In this document: positions 56,336-64,000 of the stretch, piece by piece
How the letters are laid out: every line of letters begins with the position of its first letter
How positions within the stretch are numbered: the first letter of the stretch is position 1
DNA from: Candidatus Caenarcanales bacterium
GTDB lineage: Bacteria; Cyanobacteriota; Vampirovibrionia; 2-02-FULL-35-15
Length of the DNA stretch: 64,000 bases
NCBI GenBank assembly: GCA_020050435.1
Contig: JAGVKQ010000020.1
Location: 62,001 to 126,000 of the forward strand
Direction of reading: 5' to 3'
Notes under the pieces: model-generated
Databases searched by the model: none
The model's input: the letters and a program-made list of their open reading frames with translations, nothing else
What the model was told of the DNA's origin: nothing
Translations under genes and position numbers: made by a program

Positions 56336-56836
56336 TTAATCTTCTTCTCTATCAGAGTGCAAACCAAATAATGGATTAACAACCTGCACCTTAACATAAG
56401 CTATTCCACATCTTTTGCTATCAAGTTTTTCTGCTGCTTTTTCAGAAAGATCTACTATTCTATTTCCGGTAAATGGTCCTCTATCTGTAATTCTTACTAC
56501 TACTGATCTGTTATTTCTTAAGTTTGTAATTCTAACTTTTGTATTAAATGGAAGTGTTTTATGTGCTGCTGTAAGTTTTTTAGGATTTAATTTTTCACCA
56601 CTAGCCGTTCTTCTACCATTAAAGTGATTTCCATACCATGATGCAGTTCCATACCAGATTTCACCACGAAGAACAGGTTTATGAGATTCTTCTACCTTAC
56701 TAAGCATTTCTACATCATCATCGGTGACCCTTGCAAGGATGTTTAAAACGTTTATTGAACACATTAAAAAAACAATAATGAGACATAAATTAAACATGTC
56801 TACAAGTCGTTCAAATTTTTTCTCGAAATCTTTCAT
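56336..56836 (-). CDS. rlpA: RlpA-like double-psi beta-barrel protein
   Basis: The 166-residue protein has a membrane helix near the N-terminus (FNLCLIIVFLMCSINVLNIL). The RlpA domain follows: GTASWYGNHFNGRRTASGEKLNP, LTAAHKTLPFNTKVRITNL, VVVRITDRGPFTGNRIVDLSEKAAEKL. RlpA proteins cut or bind naked glycan strands at the division septum. The SPOR domain of larger members is absent. AGGAGA precedes the ATG. Confidence 0.88.
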   Translation of the reverse strand: MKDFEKKFERLVDMFNLCLIIVFLMCSINVLNILARVTDDDVEMLSKVEESHKPVLRGEIWYGTASWYGNHFNGRRTASGEKLNPKKLTAAHKTLPFNTKVRITNLRNNRSVVVRITDRGPFTGNRIVDLSEKAAEKLDSKRCGIAYVKVQVVNPLFGLHSDREED

Positions 56837-57030
56837 TAAATCTCCTGCTTTTAAACCTTGTTACTTGTACCTTACTTAACCAAATAAATTTATCTTTATT
56901 AAAGATTGTTTTATGTTTGAGATAAAAATTTATACAAATTCCTAAATAAAAGTAGATTTTTACTGTTTTTTTGATTTAAAGATTTTAATTTAGGTTAAAA
57001 AGATTTTACGAAGGAAATACAGGATAAATT

Positions 57031-58977
57031 TCATTCAATAATTTTATTTTTAATCTCTTCAAAAATCTTATTAGTAATCTCTTCTATAGTCATACTGCCT
57101 ATATCTGCTTTTTTACGATGACGAACTGAGACTTTATTTTCAGCAATTTCTTTATCACCAATGATTAACATGTAAGGAATTTTTTCAATCTGTGCATCGC
57201 GGATCTTCGCATTTACTGATTCTGCTCTATCATCAACTTCAGATCTAATTCCTTTTTCTCTAAGAATTTCATTCATCTTCTGTGCATATTCTAAATGTCT
57301 GTCCGCTATAGGAAGGACAATAGCCTGTTTATATGAAAGCCAAAGTGGAAATGCCCCTGCAAAATGTTCAATTAAAACAGCGCCAATTCTTTCTAAACTT
57401 CCAAAAATTGCTCGGTGAACCATTACTGGCTGCTGCTGTGTGCCATCTTTATCTGTGTATTTAATGTCAAATCTCTTAGGTAAATTAAAGTCTAACTGAA
57501 TAGTCGCTCCCTGCCAGACTCTACCAATAGCATCTTTTAACTTGAAATCAATTTTAGGTCCGTAAAATGCACCATCACCAGGATTTAACTGATAAGCAAG
57601 ACCATATTCATCTAAAGCTTTCTTTAACCCAGCCTCGGCAAAATCCCAAATCTCAGGAGTACCAATGGCATCAGCTGGCTTAGTAGAAAGTTCTGCTGAG
57701 TACGTTAAACCAAACTTAGAATAAATTTCATCGACAAGTTTAATTACACCTTTTATTTCATCTACAAATTGATCTTTTCTACAGAAAATATGTGCATCAT
57801 CCTGAGTAAATCCTCTAACACGAGCAAGACCATGCATAACACCTGATCTTTCATATCTATAGACTGTGCCAAGCTCTCCCATTCTAATAGGAAGCTCTCT
57901 ATAACTGTGTCTGCAAGAATCATATATCTTCACGTGAAATGGACAATTCATGGGTTTTAAAACATATTTCTGTTCATCAATTTCCATACTAAACATATTT
58001 TCTTTATAAAATTCATTATGTCCGGAAATATCCCAGAGTTCATTTCTAGCTATATGCGGAGTATAAACCAATTCATAGCCTGCTTTTTCATGGATTTCTC
58101 TCCAGAAATTTTCTATTTGAGTTCTTAGATAGGCTAATTTCGGATGCCACAAAATCAATCCAGGACCGGTTTCTTCCTGAATAGAAAATAAATCTAACTG
58201 ACGACCAAGTTTTCTGTGATCTCTTTTTTCCGCTTCTTCTAGTCTTTTTATATGTGCTTCTAAATCTTCTTTACTCCACCACGATGTACCATATATTCTT
58301 TGTAGTTTTTCTCTAGTTTCATCAGCATGCCAATAAGCACCAGAAATAGAAGTAAGTTTAAATGCTTTTATTTGTTTAGAACTACCTATGTGAGGACCTT
58401 TACAAAAATCGTTCCAAACTGTTTTTCCTTCTTTTTGAAGAGTGTATAAAGTAGGGCTGTGGTCTTTATGTTCTTCTAAATTTTCTGCTTTAAACTTTTC
58501 TCCAATAGACTTAAATTCACTTATTTGTTTATTTGCATCTTCAACATTTACTTTTACAAACTTTAAATCTTCATCAATAAGCTTTTGCATTTCTTTTTCA
58601 ATCTTAGACAAATCTTCAGGAGTTAATTGGTGATCAGCAATTTCAAAATCGTAGTAAAAACCATTCTCAATAGATGGACCATTAGCAATCCTTGCACCTT
58701 TAAAAAGATTTTGAACAGCACAAGCTAAAACGTGTGCACTACTATGTCTTAAAAAATCATAGCTTCTTGGATCATCAACAGTAACTATTTCTACCAAGTC
58801 ACCATCTTTTAATACTGCATTTATGTCCTGAAGTTCACCATTTACTGACAAACCTATACTCTTCTTAGCAAGGCTGTTACTGATTGCTTTAGCCAAATCA
58901 ATACCATTAGAGCCTGAAGCAATTTCTTTTTTTGAACCGTCTTTTAAAGTGATTGATATTGTCGTTTGAGTTGGCAT
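57031..58977 (-). CDS. thrS: Threonyl-tRNA synthetase
   Basis: The 648-residue enzyme has an N-terminal TGS domain (GSKKEIASGSNGIDLAKAI) and an editing domain with HSSAHVLACAVQNLF. The class II catalytic core has NEFYKENMFSMEIDEQKYVLKPMNCPFHVKIY, RMGELGTVYRYERSGVMHGLARVRGFTQDDAHIF and GAFYGPKIDFKL. The anticodon-binding domain has LPIADRHLEYA. The length is normal. An extended -10 (TGCTATAAT) ends 8 nt before the ATG, giving a leaderless-type start. Confidence 0.97.
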   Translation of the reverse strand: MPTQTTISITLKDGSKKEIASGSNGIDLAKAISNSLAKKSIGLSVNGELQDINAVLKDGDLVEIVTVDDPRSYDFLRHSSAHVLACAVQNLFKGARIANGPSIENGFYYDFEIADHQLTPEDLSKIEKEMQKLIDEDLKFVKVNVEDANKQISEFKSIGEKFKAENLEEHKDHSPTLYTLQKEGKTVWNDFCKGPHIGSSKQIKAFKLTSISGAYWHADETREKLQRIYGTSWWSKEDLEAHIKRLEEAEKRDHRKLGRQLDLFSIQEETGPGLILWHPKLAYLRTQIENFWREIHEKAGYELVYTPHIARNELWDISGHNEFYKENMFSMEIDEQKYVLKPMNCPFHVKIYDSCRHSYRELPIRMGELGTVYRYERSGVMHGLARVRGFTQDDAHIFCRKDQFVDEIKGVIKLVDEIYSKFGLTYSAELSTKPADAIGTPEIWDFAEAGLKKALDEYGLAYQLNPGDGAFYGPKIDFKLKDAIGRVWQGATIQLDFNLPKRFDIKYTDKDGTQQQPVMVHRAIFGSLERIGAVLIEHFAGAFPLWLSYKQAIVLPIADRHLEYAQKMNEILREKGIRSEVDDRAESVNAKIRDAQIEKIPYMLIIGDKEIAENKVSVRHRKKADIGSMTIEEITNKIFEEIKNKIIE

Positions 58978-58985
58978 AGGAAGAA

Positions 58986-58991
58986 ATTATA
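58986..58991 (-). promoter_or_regulatory. Predicted extended -10 box, leaderless thrS
   Basis: On the minus strand TGCTATAAT (extended -10) ends 8 nt before the ATG at 58977; no T-box-like structure fits in the short upstream gap. Confidence 0.6.
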
Positions 58992-59008
58992 GCAAAAATG
59001 ATAGGTTA

Positions 59009-59611
59009 TTACGGTTGAGACGCTTTTTTTATAACCTCATTTATGTCAAAAATATAACTGTAATCAATTCCCTTACTCTTAAAAGTTTCTCTGCCGCCTT
59101 CATTTCTATCTACTATTGCTAAGACTTGTTCTACGACACATCCAAATTCTTGAACTCTTTCAATGGCCTTGATGGATGATCCACCAGTAGTAACAACATC
59201 TTCTAAAATAGTTACTTTACTTCCAGGCTTAATCGGCCCTTCAATCCATAAACTTCTTCCATGTTTTTTTGGTTCTTTTCTAACATAAAAAGCATCAAGG
59301 GGTTTTCCTTCAAGCAAATACACCATTTGTGAAACACCACTAGCTAATGGATCCGCACCCATGGTCAATCCACCAACAGCCTGGATGCCAGGTTTTAACA
59401 TTTTTGAAAAAATATATGAAATCAAAGTATTACCTTCATGATGAAGAGTGGTTTGTTTGCAATCTACGTAATAATTACTTTCTTTTCCACTGGCAAGAGT
59501 AATTTTTCCTTCAATGTAACTTTGTTTAGCAAGAATAGCTAATAATCTGTCCAATAAAAAATCTTTATTTGTATTGATCAAGGTATTTATTAATAAGTTT
59601 GTGGATTGCAT
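59009..59611 (-). CDS. pyrE: Orotate phosphoribosyltransferase
   Basis: The protein is 200 residues from ATG 59611. That start is chosen over the TTG at 59650 because TATAAT ends 6 nt before it. Motifs are YYVDCKQTTLHHEGNTL, GGLTMGADPLASG, KKHGRSLWIEGPIKPG and the PRPP-binding VTILEDVVTTGGSSIKAI. It joins orotate and PRPP to OMP in pyrimidine synthesis. It lies 31 bp upstream of thrS on the same strand. Confidence 0.92.
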   Translation of the reverse strand: MQSTNLLINTLINTNKDFLLDRLLAILAKQSYIEGKITLASGKESNYYVDCKQTTLHHEGNTLISYIFSKMLKPGIQAVGGLTMGADPLASGVSQMVYLLEGKPLDAFYVRKEPKKHGRSLWIEGPIKPGSKVTILEDVVTTGGSSIKAIERVQEFGCVVEQVLAIVDRNEGGRETFKSKGIDYSYIFDINEVIKKASQP

Positions 59612-59617
59612 AAAAAC

Positions 59618-59623
59618 ATTATA
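59618..59623 (-). promoter_or_regulatory. Predicted -10 box, leaderless pyrE
   Basis: On the minus strand TATAAT ends 6 nt before the ATG at 59611, inside what would be the upstream part of a longer frame. Confidence 0.55.
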
Positions 59624-59691
59624 ATCCAAAACACCCAATTCCTTAACCAAATCAGAGACTTTACCTGATTGTTTTTTAAAACATTAATTTT

Positions 59692-59697
59692 TAAAAT
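59692..59697 (+). promoter_or_regulatory. Predicted -10 box of the RAYT gene
   Basis: TAAAAT ends 7 nt before the ATG at 59705, with no ribosome-binding sequence. Confidence 0.35.
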
Positions 59698-59704
59698 TAT
59701 TATT

Positions 59705-60295
59705 ATGAAATTATACAGAAACTCACAAAAGCGATATTACATAAATAATGCCGTTTATTTCATTACAAGCACAACATATGAACGTTACCCATATTTTGAT
59801 AATGATATTTTATGTGGATTATTTATTCATGATTTATTGATTTGTCAAAAATTAAAACAATTTGAAATCCTTGGATATAAAATCAATCCCGAACATATTC
59901 ATTTATTAATTCAACCAGGTAAAAAATATAATTATTCCGATATTATGAATTCATTGAAAAATAATTTTTCAAGAAATGCAAACCGTATCTTGGGATATGA
60001 AAATACCGTAATCCCAAATACAACCGCCGAACATTTGAAGGCGAGGGCACGTGCCCTCGCCTTCGGGCATGACGGGTTTGGATTCAATGAAAATCATATT
60101 GAAATATTGAAATCAAAATTCGTTGACAAACATGGCAAAAATCACAATATTCCCCCGTTCAAATGGCAATCATCATTTTATGATCATATAATCCGAAATG
60201 AATTTGATTATCACAACCATTTGCAATACATTAAGAACCAATGGATAAAACATAATTTGAAAGAAAACAAATGGTGTTATATCATTGGACAATAA
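59705..60295 (+). mobile_element. REP-associated tyrosine transposase (RAYT, Y1 family)
   Basis: The 196-residue protein has the HUH motif His64-Ile-His66 in NPEHIHLLIQP and a probable catalytic tyrosine Tyr159 in SSFYDHIIR, the signature of IS200-related RAYTs (TnpA-REP). The N-terminal YFITSTTYERYPYF and the late YIKNQW also fit. These domesticated or mobile enzymes process palindromic REP elements. Remarkably, residues 111-120 (LKARARALAF) are coded by a perfect 28-bp palindrome (60037-60064), an insertion in its own gene. The ATG 59705 is chosen over an upstream one at 59669. The Atl-like gene follows after 1 nt. Confidence 0.87.
60037..60064. repeat. Perfect 28-bp palindrome inside the RAYT gene
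   Basis: GAAGGCGAGGGCAC is followed directly by its exact reverse complement. It is G+C-rich in an AT-rich gene and keeps the reading frame open. Confidence 0.95.
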
Positions 60296-60296
60296 T

Positions 60297-60632
60297 ATGA
60301 AAACATTTGACAGAGTTTACAATCTCGTAAAAAAGATTCCAAAAGGAAAAATATCAACATATGGACAAATTGGACAAATGATCGGGTTAAATCCCAGAGT
60401 GGTAGGATGGGCATTAAATAGATTAGCAAAAGATCGTAAGGGCTTGCCATGGCAAGCCCCAACAGTTCCATGGCAAAGAGTAATAAATTCAAAAGGCACA
60501 ATCAGTACAAATAAACTTTCAAATATTCCCCTTGATCTTCAAAAAAGATTATTAGAAAATGAAGGAATTAAATTTGATAAAGCGGGGAGAACTGATTTAA
60601 AAAAATATATTTGGAAAAAGAAAACTAAGTAG
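60297..60632 (+). CDS. Alkyltransferase-like (Atl/MGMT family) DNA-binding protein
   Basis: The 111-residue protein resembles the C-terminal half of O6-alkylguanine-DNA alkyltransferase: VYNLVKKIPKGKISTYGQIGQMIG, VVGWALNRL and PWQRVINSKG. The catalytic cysteine of PCHRV is absent (PWQRV), as in Atl proteins, which bind O6-alkylguanine and hand it to excision repair. Residues 48-55 (KGLPWQAP) come from a 20-bp palindrome insertion. The start at 60297 follows the RAYT stop by 1 nt, so the two share a transcript. Confidence 0.85.
   Translation: MKTFDRVYNLVKKIPKGKISTYGQIGQMIGLNPRVVGWALNRLAKDRKGLPWQAPTVPWQRVINSKGTISTNKLSNIPLDLQKRLLENEGIKFDKAGRTDLKKYIWKKKTK
60440..60459. repeat. Perfect 20-bp palindrome inside the Atl-like gene
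   Basis: GGGCTTGCCATGGCAAGCCC reads the same on both strands. Its core CCATGGCAA is repeated 21 bp later (60468-60476), so the PWQ codons occur twice. Confidence 0.95.
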
Positions 60633-60640
60633 CTTTGATT

Positions 60641-62980
60641 TCAATCAGTCCTCATGTAATTAAGCAAGGTTCTAACTTGATCAAGATAGGTACTTATATA
60701 AGAAGCTCTTTGTGATCTGTTTACATATTTCTCAAGGCTAAGCCAATCTTTAACTTTAAGCTGAAGGATAATTAATTTCTTTTCGATTTCTTCAGCTTTC
60801 TCTGGTTTAAAATTTTGAAAATCATTTTTTATATCCTGAGTTAAAAAATAAACTTCTTTTTGAGTTTGACTGTTAGCAAGAACTGTATGTGGCTGTGAAA
60901 GAGAGAATTTTTCAACAATTGACATAAATTCATCTAAAAGTTTTTGACATGCAACGTATGGTTTATTATAAGGGACAAAAATAGTTTGTTCTCTAAATGG
61001 ACCCTTCTTTAAAAGTCCTCTTTTCATGACATCTAAATGTTCATATGCAAAGAAACATATTCCAAGAGATCCACCTTCTCTAGCAGCAGCAATTCTTTCT
61101 GTAACTTCCCCCAGGCTAAGTGTTCTCAAATTGAATCCTGGAATAATAATAGCTCTGTCGCCTAAACTTTCCCTAGTTCTTTGAAGTTTTATTTTAACTT
61201 CATCTTTTGTATATGAATAATAAAATGGGTAAGCTACATCAACCCACTTGCTAACAACCCAGGTTTCCCAGTCTTGCTGAATTTGATTTAATCTCTGTGA
61301 TCGATCTATTCCAAAAACTGCTATGGAAACTTTTAAATCTGGTTTAATTTCTTTAAGTTTTGCTGATGTATTTTTAACAAAAGTACTAACTTCTTTTGCT
61401 TTCCATTCTTTCCAGGATTTATTTACAGGACCATCAAGAACAGGAAGCTTACCACTATCTTTTAAAAAAGCATTTTTAGTGGCAAAATCAAAGCCAACTT
61501 GAGTTTCTTTTTTTTGAAATGGGAATCTTATGTAGTCATATTGGATTCCATCTACATCATAATTTCTGACAATTTCACTATAAACATCTAGTAAAAAATC
61601 AGTGGCTTTTTTATTAGACGGACTTACCCAATTCTCAGGCTGATTTTCAATTCTAAGTTTTGAGCTTATGTCAGTCAGCGAAACAGATCTACCTAACTTT
61701 TCAATTATTGGTCCAGGATATTGAAGGGGTTTTCCTATTAAAAGATTGTGCCTGGTATTTCCTACTGCAAAGACCCACACCCAAGCATGGAGCTCAATGT
61801 TATTTGAATGTGCCTCATCTATAGCAACCTTAAGTGGATCCCAACCTCCTTTTATAAGTGGATTTTGGGGGAGAAGCATGGAAGGATAAATAGGAAAACC
61901 AGCATTTAATGTCTCAAAGAAAATTACATTAAAGCCAGACCTGGCAATATTTTTAATCAATCTTCTTAAATCATTTTCTCCCTTACATGAGACTATGCTT
62001 CCACGATCTAGCCAAATAGCTCTAACCTCTACTTTCCTTACAGGAATCCCTAATGAGTAAACTAGCGAAAACTCTTCTTTTGCTTTAATAGCTTCTTCTC
62101 TGGCATTATAAAAATTTCTAAATAGATAATTCGAATGGAAATTATTTAAGTTATTTATCCCATCTGAAAAATGTTTTTTTAAAGTAGATTTAGGAGCTGG
62201 TAAATTAAGCTGTTCAGATATTTGAATAATAGAATCAGCTTGGTTTTTAATAGAATTTATATCTTTTATAATTTTCTTATACTCAGAATTAGAAATTTCT
62301 TTAGTAAGTTTTACTGGCAAGTCATTATAAAAATATAAAAGAGATTTTTGAAATGCTTTAATATCTTTACTCTTTTCTATGGACTGTCCCCAGTTATAGC
62401 CTATATAAACCAGACCATTTACTCCGCCAATAGCAATCTGATTATTTTCTTTCCATCTACCTATTACTTTTTTTTCGGATCCCGTCAATTCAAATAAAGA
62501 GTAAAAACTACCAGGATGTAAATCAAAATTAGCTTCTTCAATTTTATGAAGCAAGCTTAAAGGAGTTTTTGTAATAAAATTACCTTTTAGCTGAATACCA
62601 TTTTCAGCTAAGAGAGATTTAAGATTTTCCGAAGCTGGTCCAACACCAGATGAAACAATCAACCGGCCTCCAGCATCAATAAATTTCTTCAAAAAAGCTT
62701 TTTCATTCTCATCTATATCAACAGCAAGGGGAAAATAAATTACATTTACACCAATGTCCGTAACTTTAGTATCGGCAGAAAGGTTACATAAAAACTGACT
62801 GTTTAAATATGTTTGTTCAAAAGTCTCTAAAAAAGTTTTCCACTCCTGAGAGAAACTTACAATGTCATTTTTTTCATATGCTTCTACATTACGATAACTG
62901 TATAAAACACCAATCTTTTCTGATGGTTTAGCAAAAGCTACTGTACAATATAAAATACAAAAAACAAAGATAAAAGCCAT
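60641..62980 (-). CDS. Exported GHL10-type glycosyl hydrolase-like protein
   Basis: This is 779 residues from ATG 62980 with a signal peptide ([17 protein letters not shown]). The N-terminal ~220 residues resemble a glutamine-amidotransferase-like fold (KFIDAGGRLIVSSG). The main domain from about 320 has VRAIWLDRGSIVS, NVIFFETLNAG, HAWVWVFAVGNTRHN, DVDGIQYDYIRFPF and AYPFYYSYTKDEVKIKLQR, matching the GHL10 (DUF187) family with an acidic barrel centre. It probably cuts a cell-surface glycan in the periplasm. A helical tail ends it. The longer frame to 63040 overlaps the PNP gene. Confidence 0.85.
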   Translation of the reverse strand: MAFIFVFCILYCTVAFAKPSEKIGVLYSYRNVEAYEKNDIVSFSQEWKTFLETFEQTYLNSQFLCNLSADTKVTDIGVNVIYFPLAVDIDENEKAFLKKFIDAGGRLIVSSGVGPASENLKSLLAENGIQLKGNFITKTPLSLLHKIEEANFDLHPGSFYSLFELTGSEKKVIGRWKENNQIAIGGVNGLVYIGYNWGQSIEKSKDIKAFQKSLLYFYNDLPVKLTKEISNSEYKKIIKDINSIKNQADSIIQISEQLNLPAPKSTLKKHFSDGINNLNNFHSNYLFRNFYNAREEAIKAKEEFSLVYSLGIPVRKVEVRAIWLDRGSIVSCKGENDLRRLIKNIARSGFNVIFFETLNAGFPIYPSMLLPQNPLIKGGWDPLKVAIDEAHSNNIELHAWVWVFAVGNTRHNLLIGKPLQYPGPIIEKLGRSVSLTDISSKLRIENQPENWVSPSNKKATDFLLDVYSEIVRNYDVDGIQYDYIRFPFQKKETQVGFDFATKNAFLKDSGKLPVLDGPVNKSWKEWKAKEVSTFVKNTSAKLKEIKPDLKVSIAVFGIDRSQRLNQIQQDWETWVVSKWVDVAYPFYYSYTKDEVKIKLQRTRESLGDRAIIIPGFNLRTLSLGEVTERIAAAREGGSLGICFFAYEHLDVMKRGLLKKGPFREQTIFVPYNKPYVACQKLLDEFMSIVEKFSLSQPHTVLANSQTQKEVYFLTQDIKNDFQNFKPEKAEEIEKKLIILQLKVKDWLSLEKYVNRSQRASYISTYLDQVRTLLNYMRTD

Positions 62981-63785
62981 GAACACCAATTTGTTCAAAA
63001 AAACAAAAGATTTACTTTTAAAAAAATGTGGCAAGATCAAACCTCAACTTGCAATTATAACTGGGTCAGGCGTTAAAGTTTTTCCAGATAACGAACCAGT
63101 ATTTGAGATTTCTTATACTGAGCTACCTATTTACAAGAAAAAGCCACAAGCCACAAGCCACAAACCATCAGCTAATATTATCGGTCATGAGAACAAACTT
63201 AAGCTTTATAAAATAAAGAACAAAGCTATATTAGTGTTTTCAGGAAGAAAACATTTATATCAAGGTGCAAATATTTTTGAAGTAAGTGCAAATGTAAAAC
63301 TTGCTTCAATGCTTGGAATAAAAGAATTGATTATTACAAATGCTGCTGGTGGTTTAAATCCAAAGTTTAAAGCTGGAGATTTGATGTTAATAACAGGATT
63401 TATAGATTTAATGCAACCGACTGAAAGAGGTGTACTTAGTGCAATCATGCAACCACCTAAATTAATTGAAGCAAAATTAACAAAAAAAATTAAAGTCAAA
63501 TTGAAAAGCAAAATCAGAAATGGAATTTATGCAGGAGTGATAGGACCTACATATGAAACATACTCAGAAGTTAAACTACTACAGAAATTAAAAGCAAGTG
63601 CAGTGGGAATGTCTACAATACCAGAGCTCATAGCGGCTAAATCTTTCGGATTAGATTTTGCTGGAATATCAATAATCAGCAATGTTTGGAATAACAAACA
63701 TAAACCATCACATAAAGAAGTAGTAAGACAAGTAAATATGGCTAATGAGAAGTTGAATGATTTAATTTCCTCTGTCATTGTATAA
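62979..63785 (+). CDS. Purine nucleoside phosphorylase (trimeric PNP type)
   Basis: The 268-residue protein has [13 protein letters not shown] and [52 protein letters not shown], and [32 protein letters not shown]. It cleaves purine nucleosides with phosphate to free base and ribose-1-phosphate. Between the first and second motifs lies [12 protein letters not shown], coded by a heptamer repeat (63141-63168). It is divergent from the GHL10 gene with the two starts overlapping by 2 bp. Confidence 0.92.
   Translation: MNTNLFKKTKDLLLKKCGKIKPQLAIITGSGVKVFPDNEPVFEISYTELPIYKKKPQATSHKPSANIIGHENKLKLYKIKNKAILVFSGRKHLYQGANIFEVSANVKLASMLGIKELIITNAAGGLNPKFKAGDLMLITGFIDLMQPTERGVLSAIMQPPKLIEAKLTKKIKVKLKSKIRNGIYAGVIGPTYETYSEVKLLQKLKASAVGMSTIPELIAAKSFGLDFAGISIISNVWNNKHKPSHKEVVRQVNMANEKLNDLISSVIV
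63141..63168 (+). repeat. Heptamer tandem repeat inside the PNP gene
   Basis: AAGCCAC is repeated three times exactly (63141-63161) and once degenerately (AAACCAT). Confidence 0.9.
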
Positions 63786-63786
63786 T
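63781..63786 (+). promoter_or_regulatory. Predicted -10 box, leaderless pgk
   Basis: TATAAT ends 7 nt before the ATG at 63794 and contains the stop codon of the PNP gene. Confidence 0.55.
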
Positions 63787-63793
63787 AATCACC

Positions 63794-64000
63794 ATGGACC
63801 AAATGACAATTAAAGATATTCCACAAAAAAATCTTGAAGGAAAAAATATTCTTGTAAGAGTAGATTTCAACGTTCCTACAGAAAAAAAAGGGAATGAAAT
63901 TGTAATCACAAATGATTTGAGAATTAAAGCTGCAATTCCTACTATTAAATATTTAATTGATTCAAAAGCAAAAGTAGTCCTTGTTTCACATTTTGGACGA
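63794..64000 (+). CDS. pgk: Phosphoglycerate kinase, truncated by window edge
   Basis: The first 69 codons are visible: [24 protein letters not shown] is the PGK N-terminal signature, followed by [31 protein letters not shown]. These carry the Arg and Asp of the 3-phosphoglycerate site. PGK makes ATP in glycolysis. The rest lies beyond base 64000. A second ATG three codons in is an alternative start. Confidence 0.95.
   Translation, partial: MDQMTIKDIPQKNLEGKNILVRVDFNVPTEKKGNEIVITNDLRIKAAIPTIKYLIDSKAKVVLVSHFGR

Noticed and set aside
58978-59008. T-box leader before thrS
   Set aside because: Only 31 bp separate pyrE from thrS, too short for a T-box riboswitch.

Overview
The window is one long AT-rich bacterial stretch (roughly one third G+C by eye). 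It comes from a Gram-negative-type (diderm) organism, most likely a non-photosynthetic relative of the Cyanobacteria (Melainabacteria/Vampirovibrionia-like). The grounds are a cyanobacterial-style principal sigma factor, a GuaB3-type IMP dehydrogenase relative, an OstA/LptD-type outer-membrane protein, a GHL10-type exported hydrolase, and short tandem repeats with a 7-bp period like the heptameric repeats known from cyanobacteria. This placement is inference; there is no rRNA in the window.

Positions 1 to about 40700 form a surface-glycan and small-molecule island. It contains three paralogous giant polytopic membrane proteins (1-1830, 1872-4181, 15704-17905), a YfhO-like protein, a GT39-like protein and a TPR-tailed membrane protein. 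It also has a dTDP-sugar pair (rmlA/rmlB), GT2 and GT4 glycosyltransferases, an acyltransferase, two carbamoyltransferases, six class I methyltransferases, two radical SAM proteins and asparagine synthetase. A four-gene operon (22569-25816) couples a beta-propeller protein, an amidohydrolase and two methyltransferases. The least explained part is 26916-34963. There an Fe(II)/2-oxoglutarate-type oxygenase and a carbamoyltransferase face a tight operon of ATP-grasp ligase, a 718-residue protein of no recognised family, and a methyltransferase; upstream lies a sugar aminotransferase broken by a 1-nt frameshift. This is my best candidate for an undescribed biosynthetic system.

Positions 40700 to 64000 are mostly housekeeping: an OstA-like outer-membrane protein, recF-DUF721-gyrB, prs, tRNA-Val(UAC), a PP2C phosphatase, guaB3, rpoD, rlpA, thrS, pyrE, a RAYT transposase with an Atl-like protein, the GHL10 hydrolase, a purine nucleoside phosphorylase and the start of pgk. 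Small membrane proteins of 37 and 41 residues are added here.

Three genome-scale habits stand out. First, at least thirteen genes have a -10 hexamer ending only 6-8 nt before the start codon and no Shine-Dalgarno sequence, which suggests frequent leaderless mRNAs. Second, degenerate heptamer tandem repeats occur both between genes and inside reading frames, some as inverted pairs. Third, several families of palindromic elements are present, including one inside a RAYT transposase gene and one inside the gene next to it.
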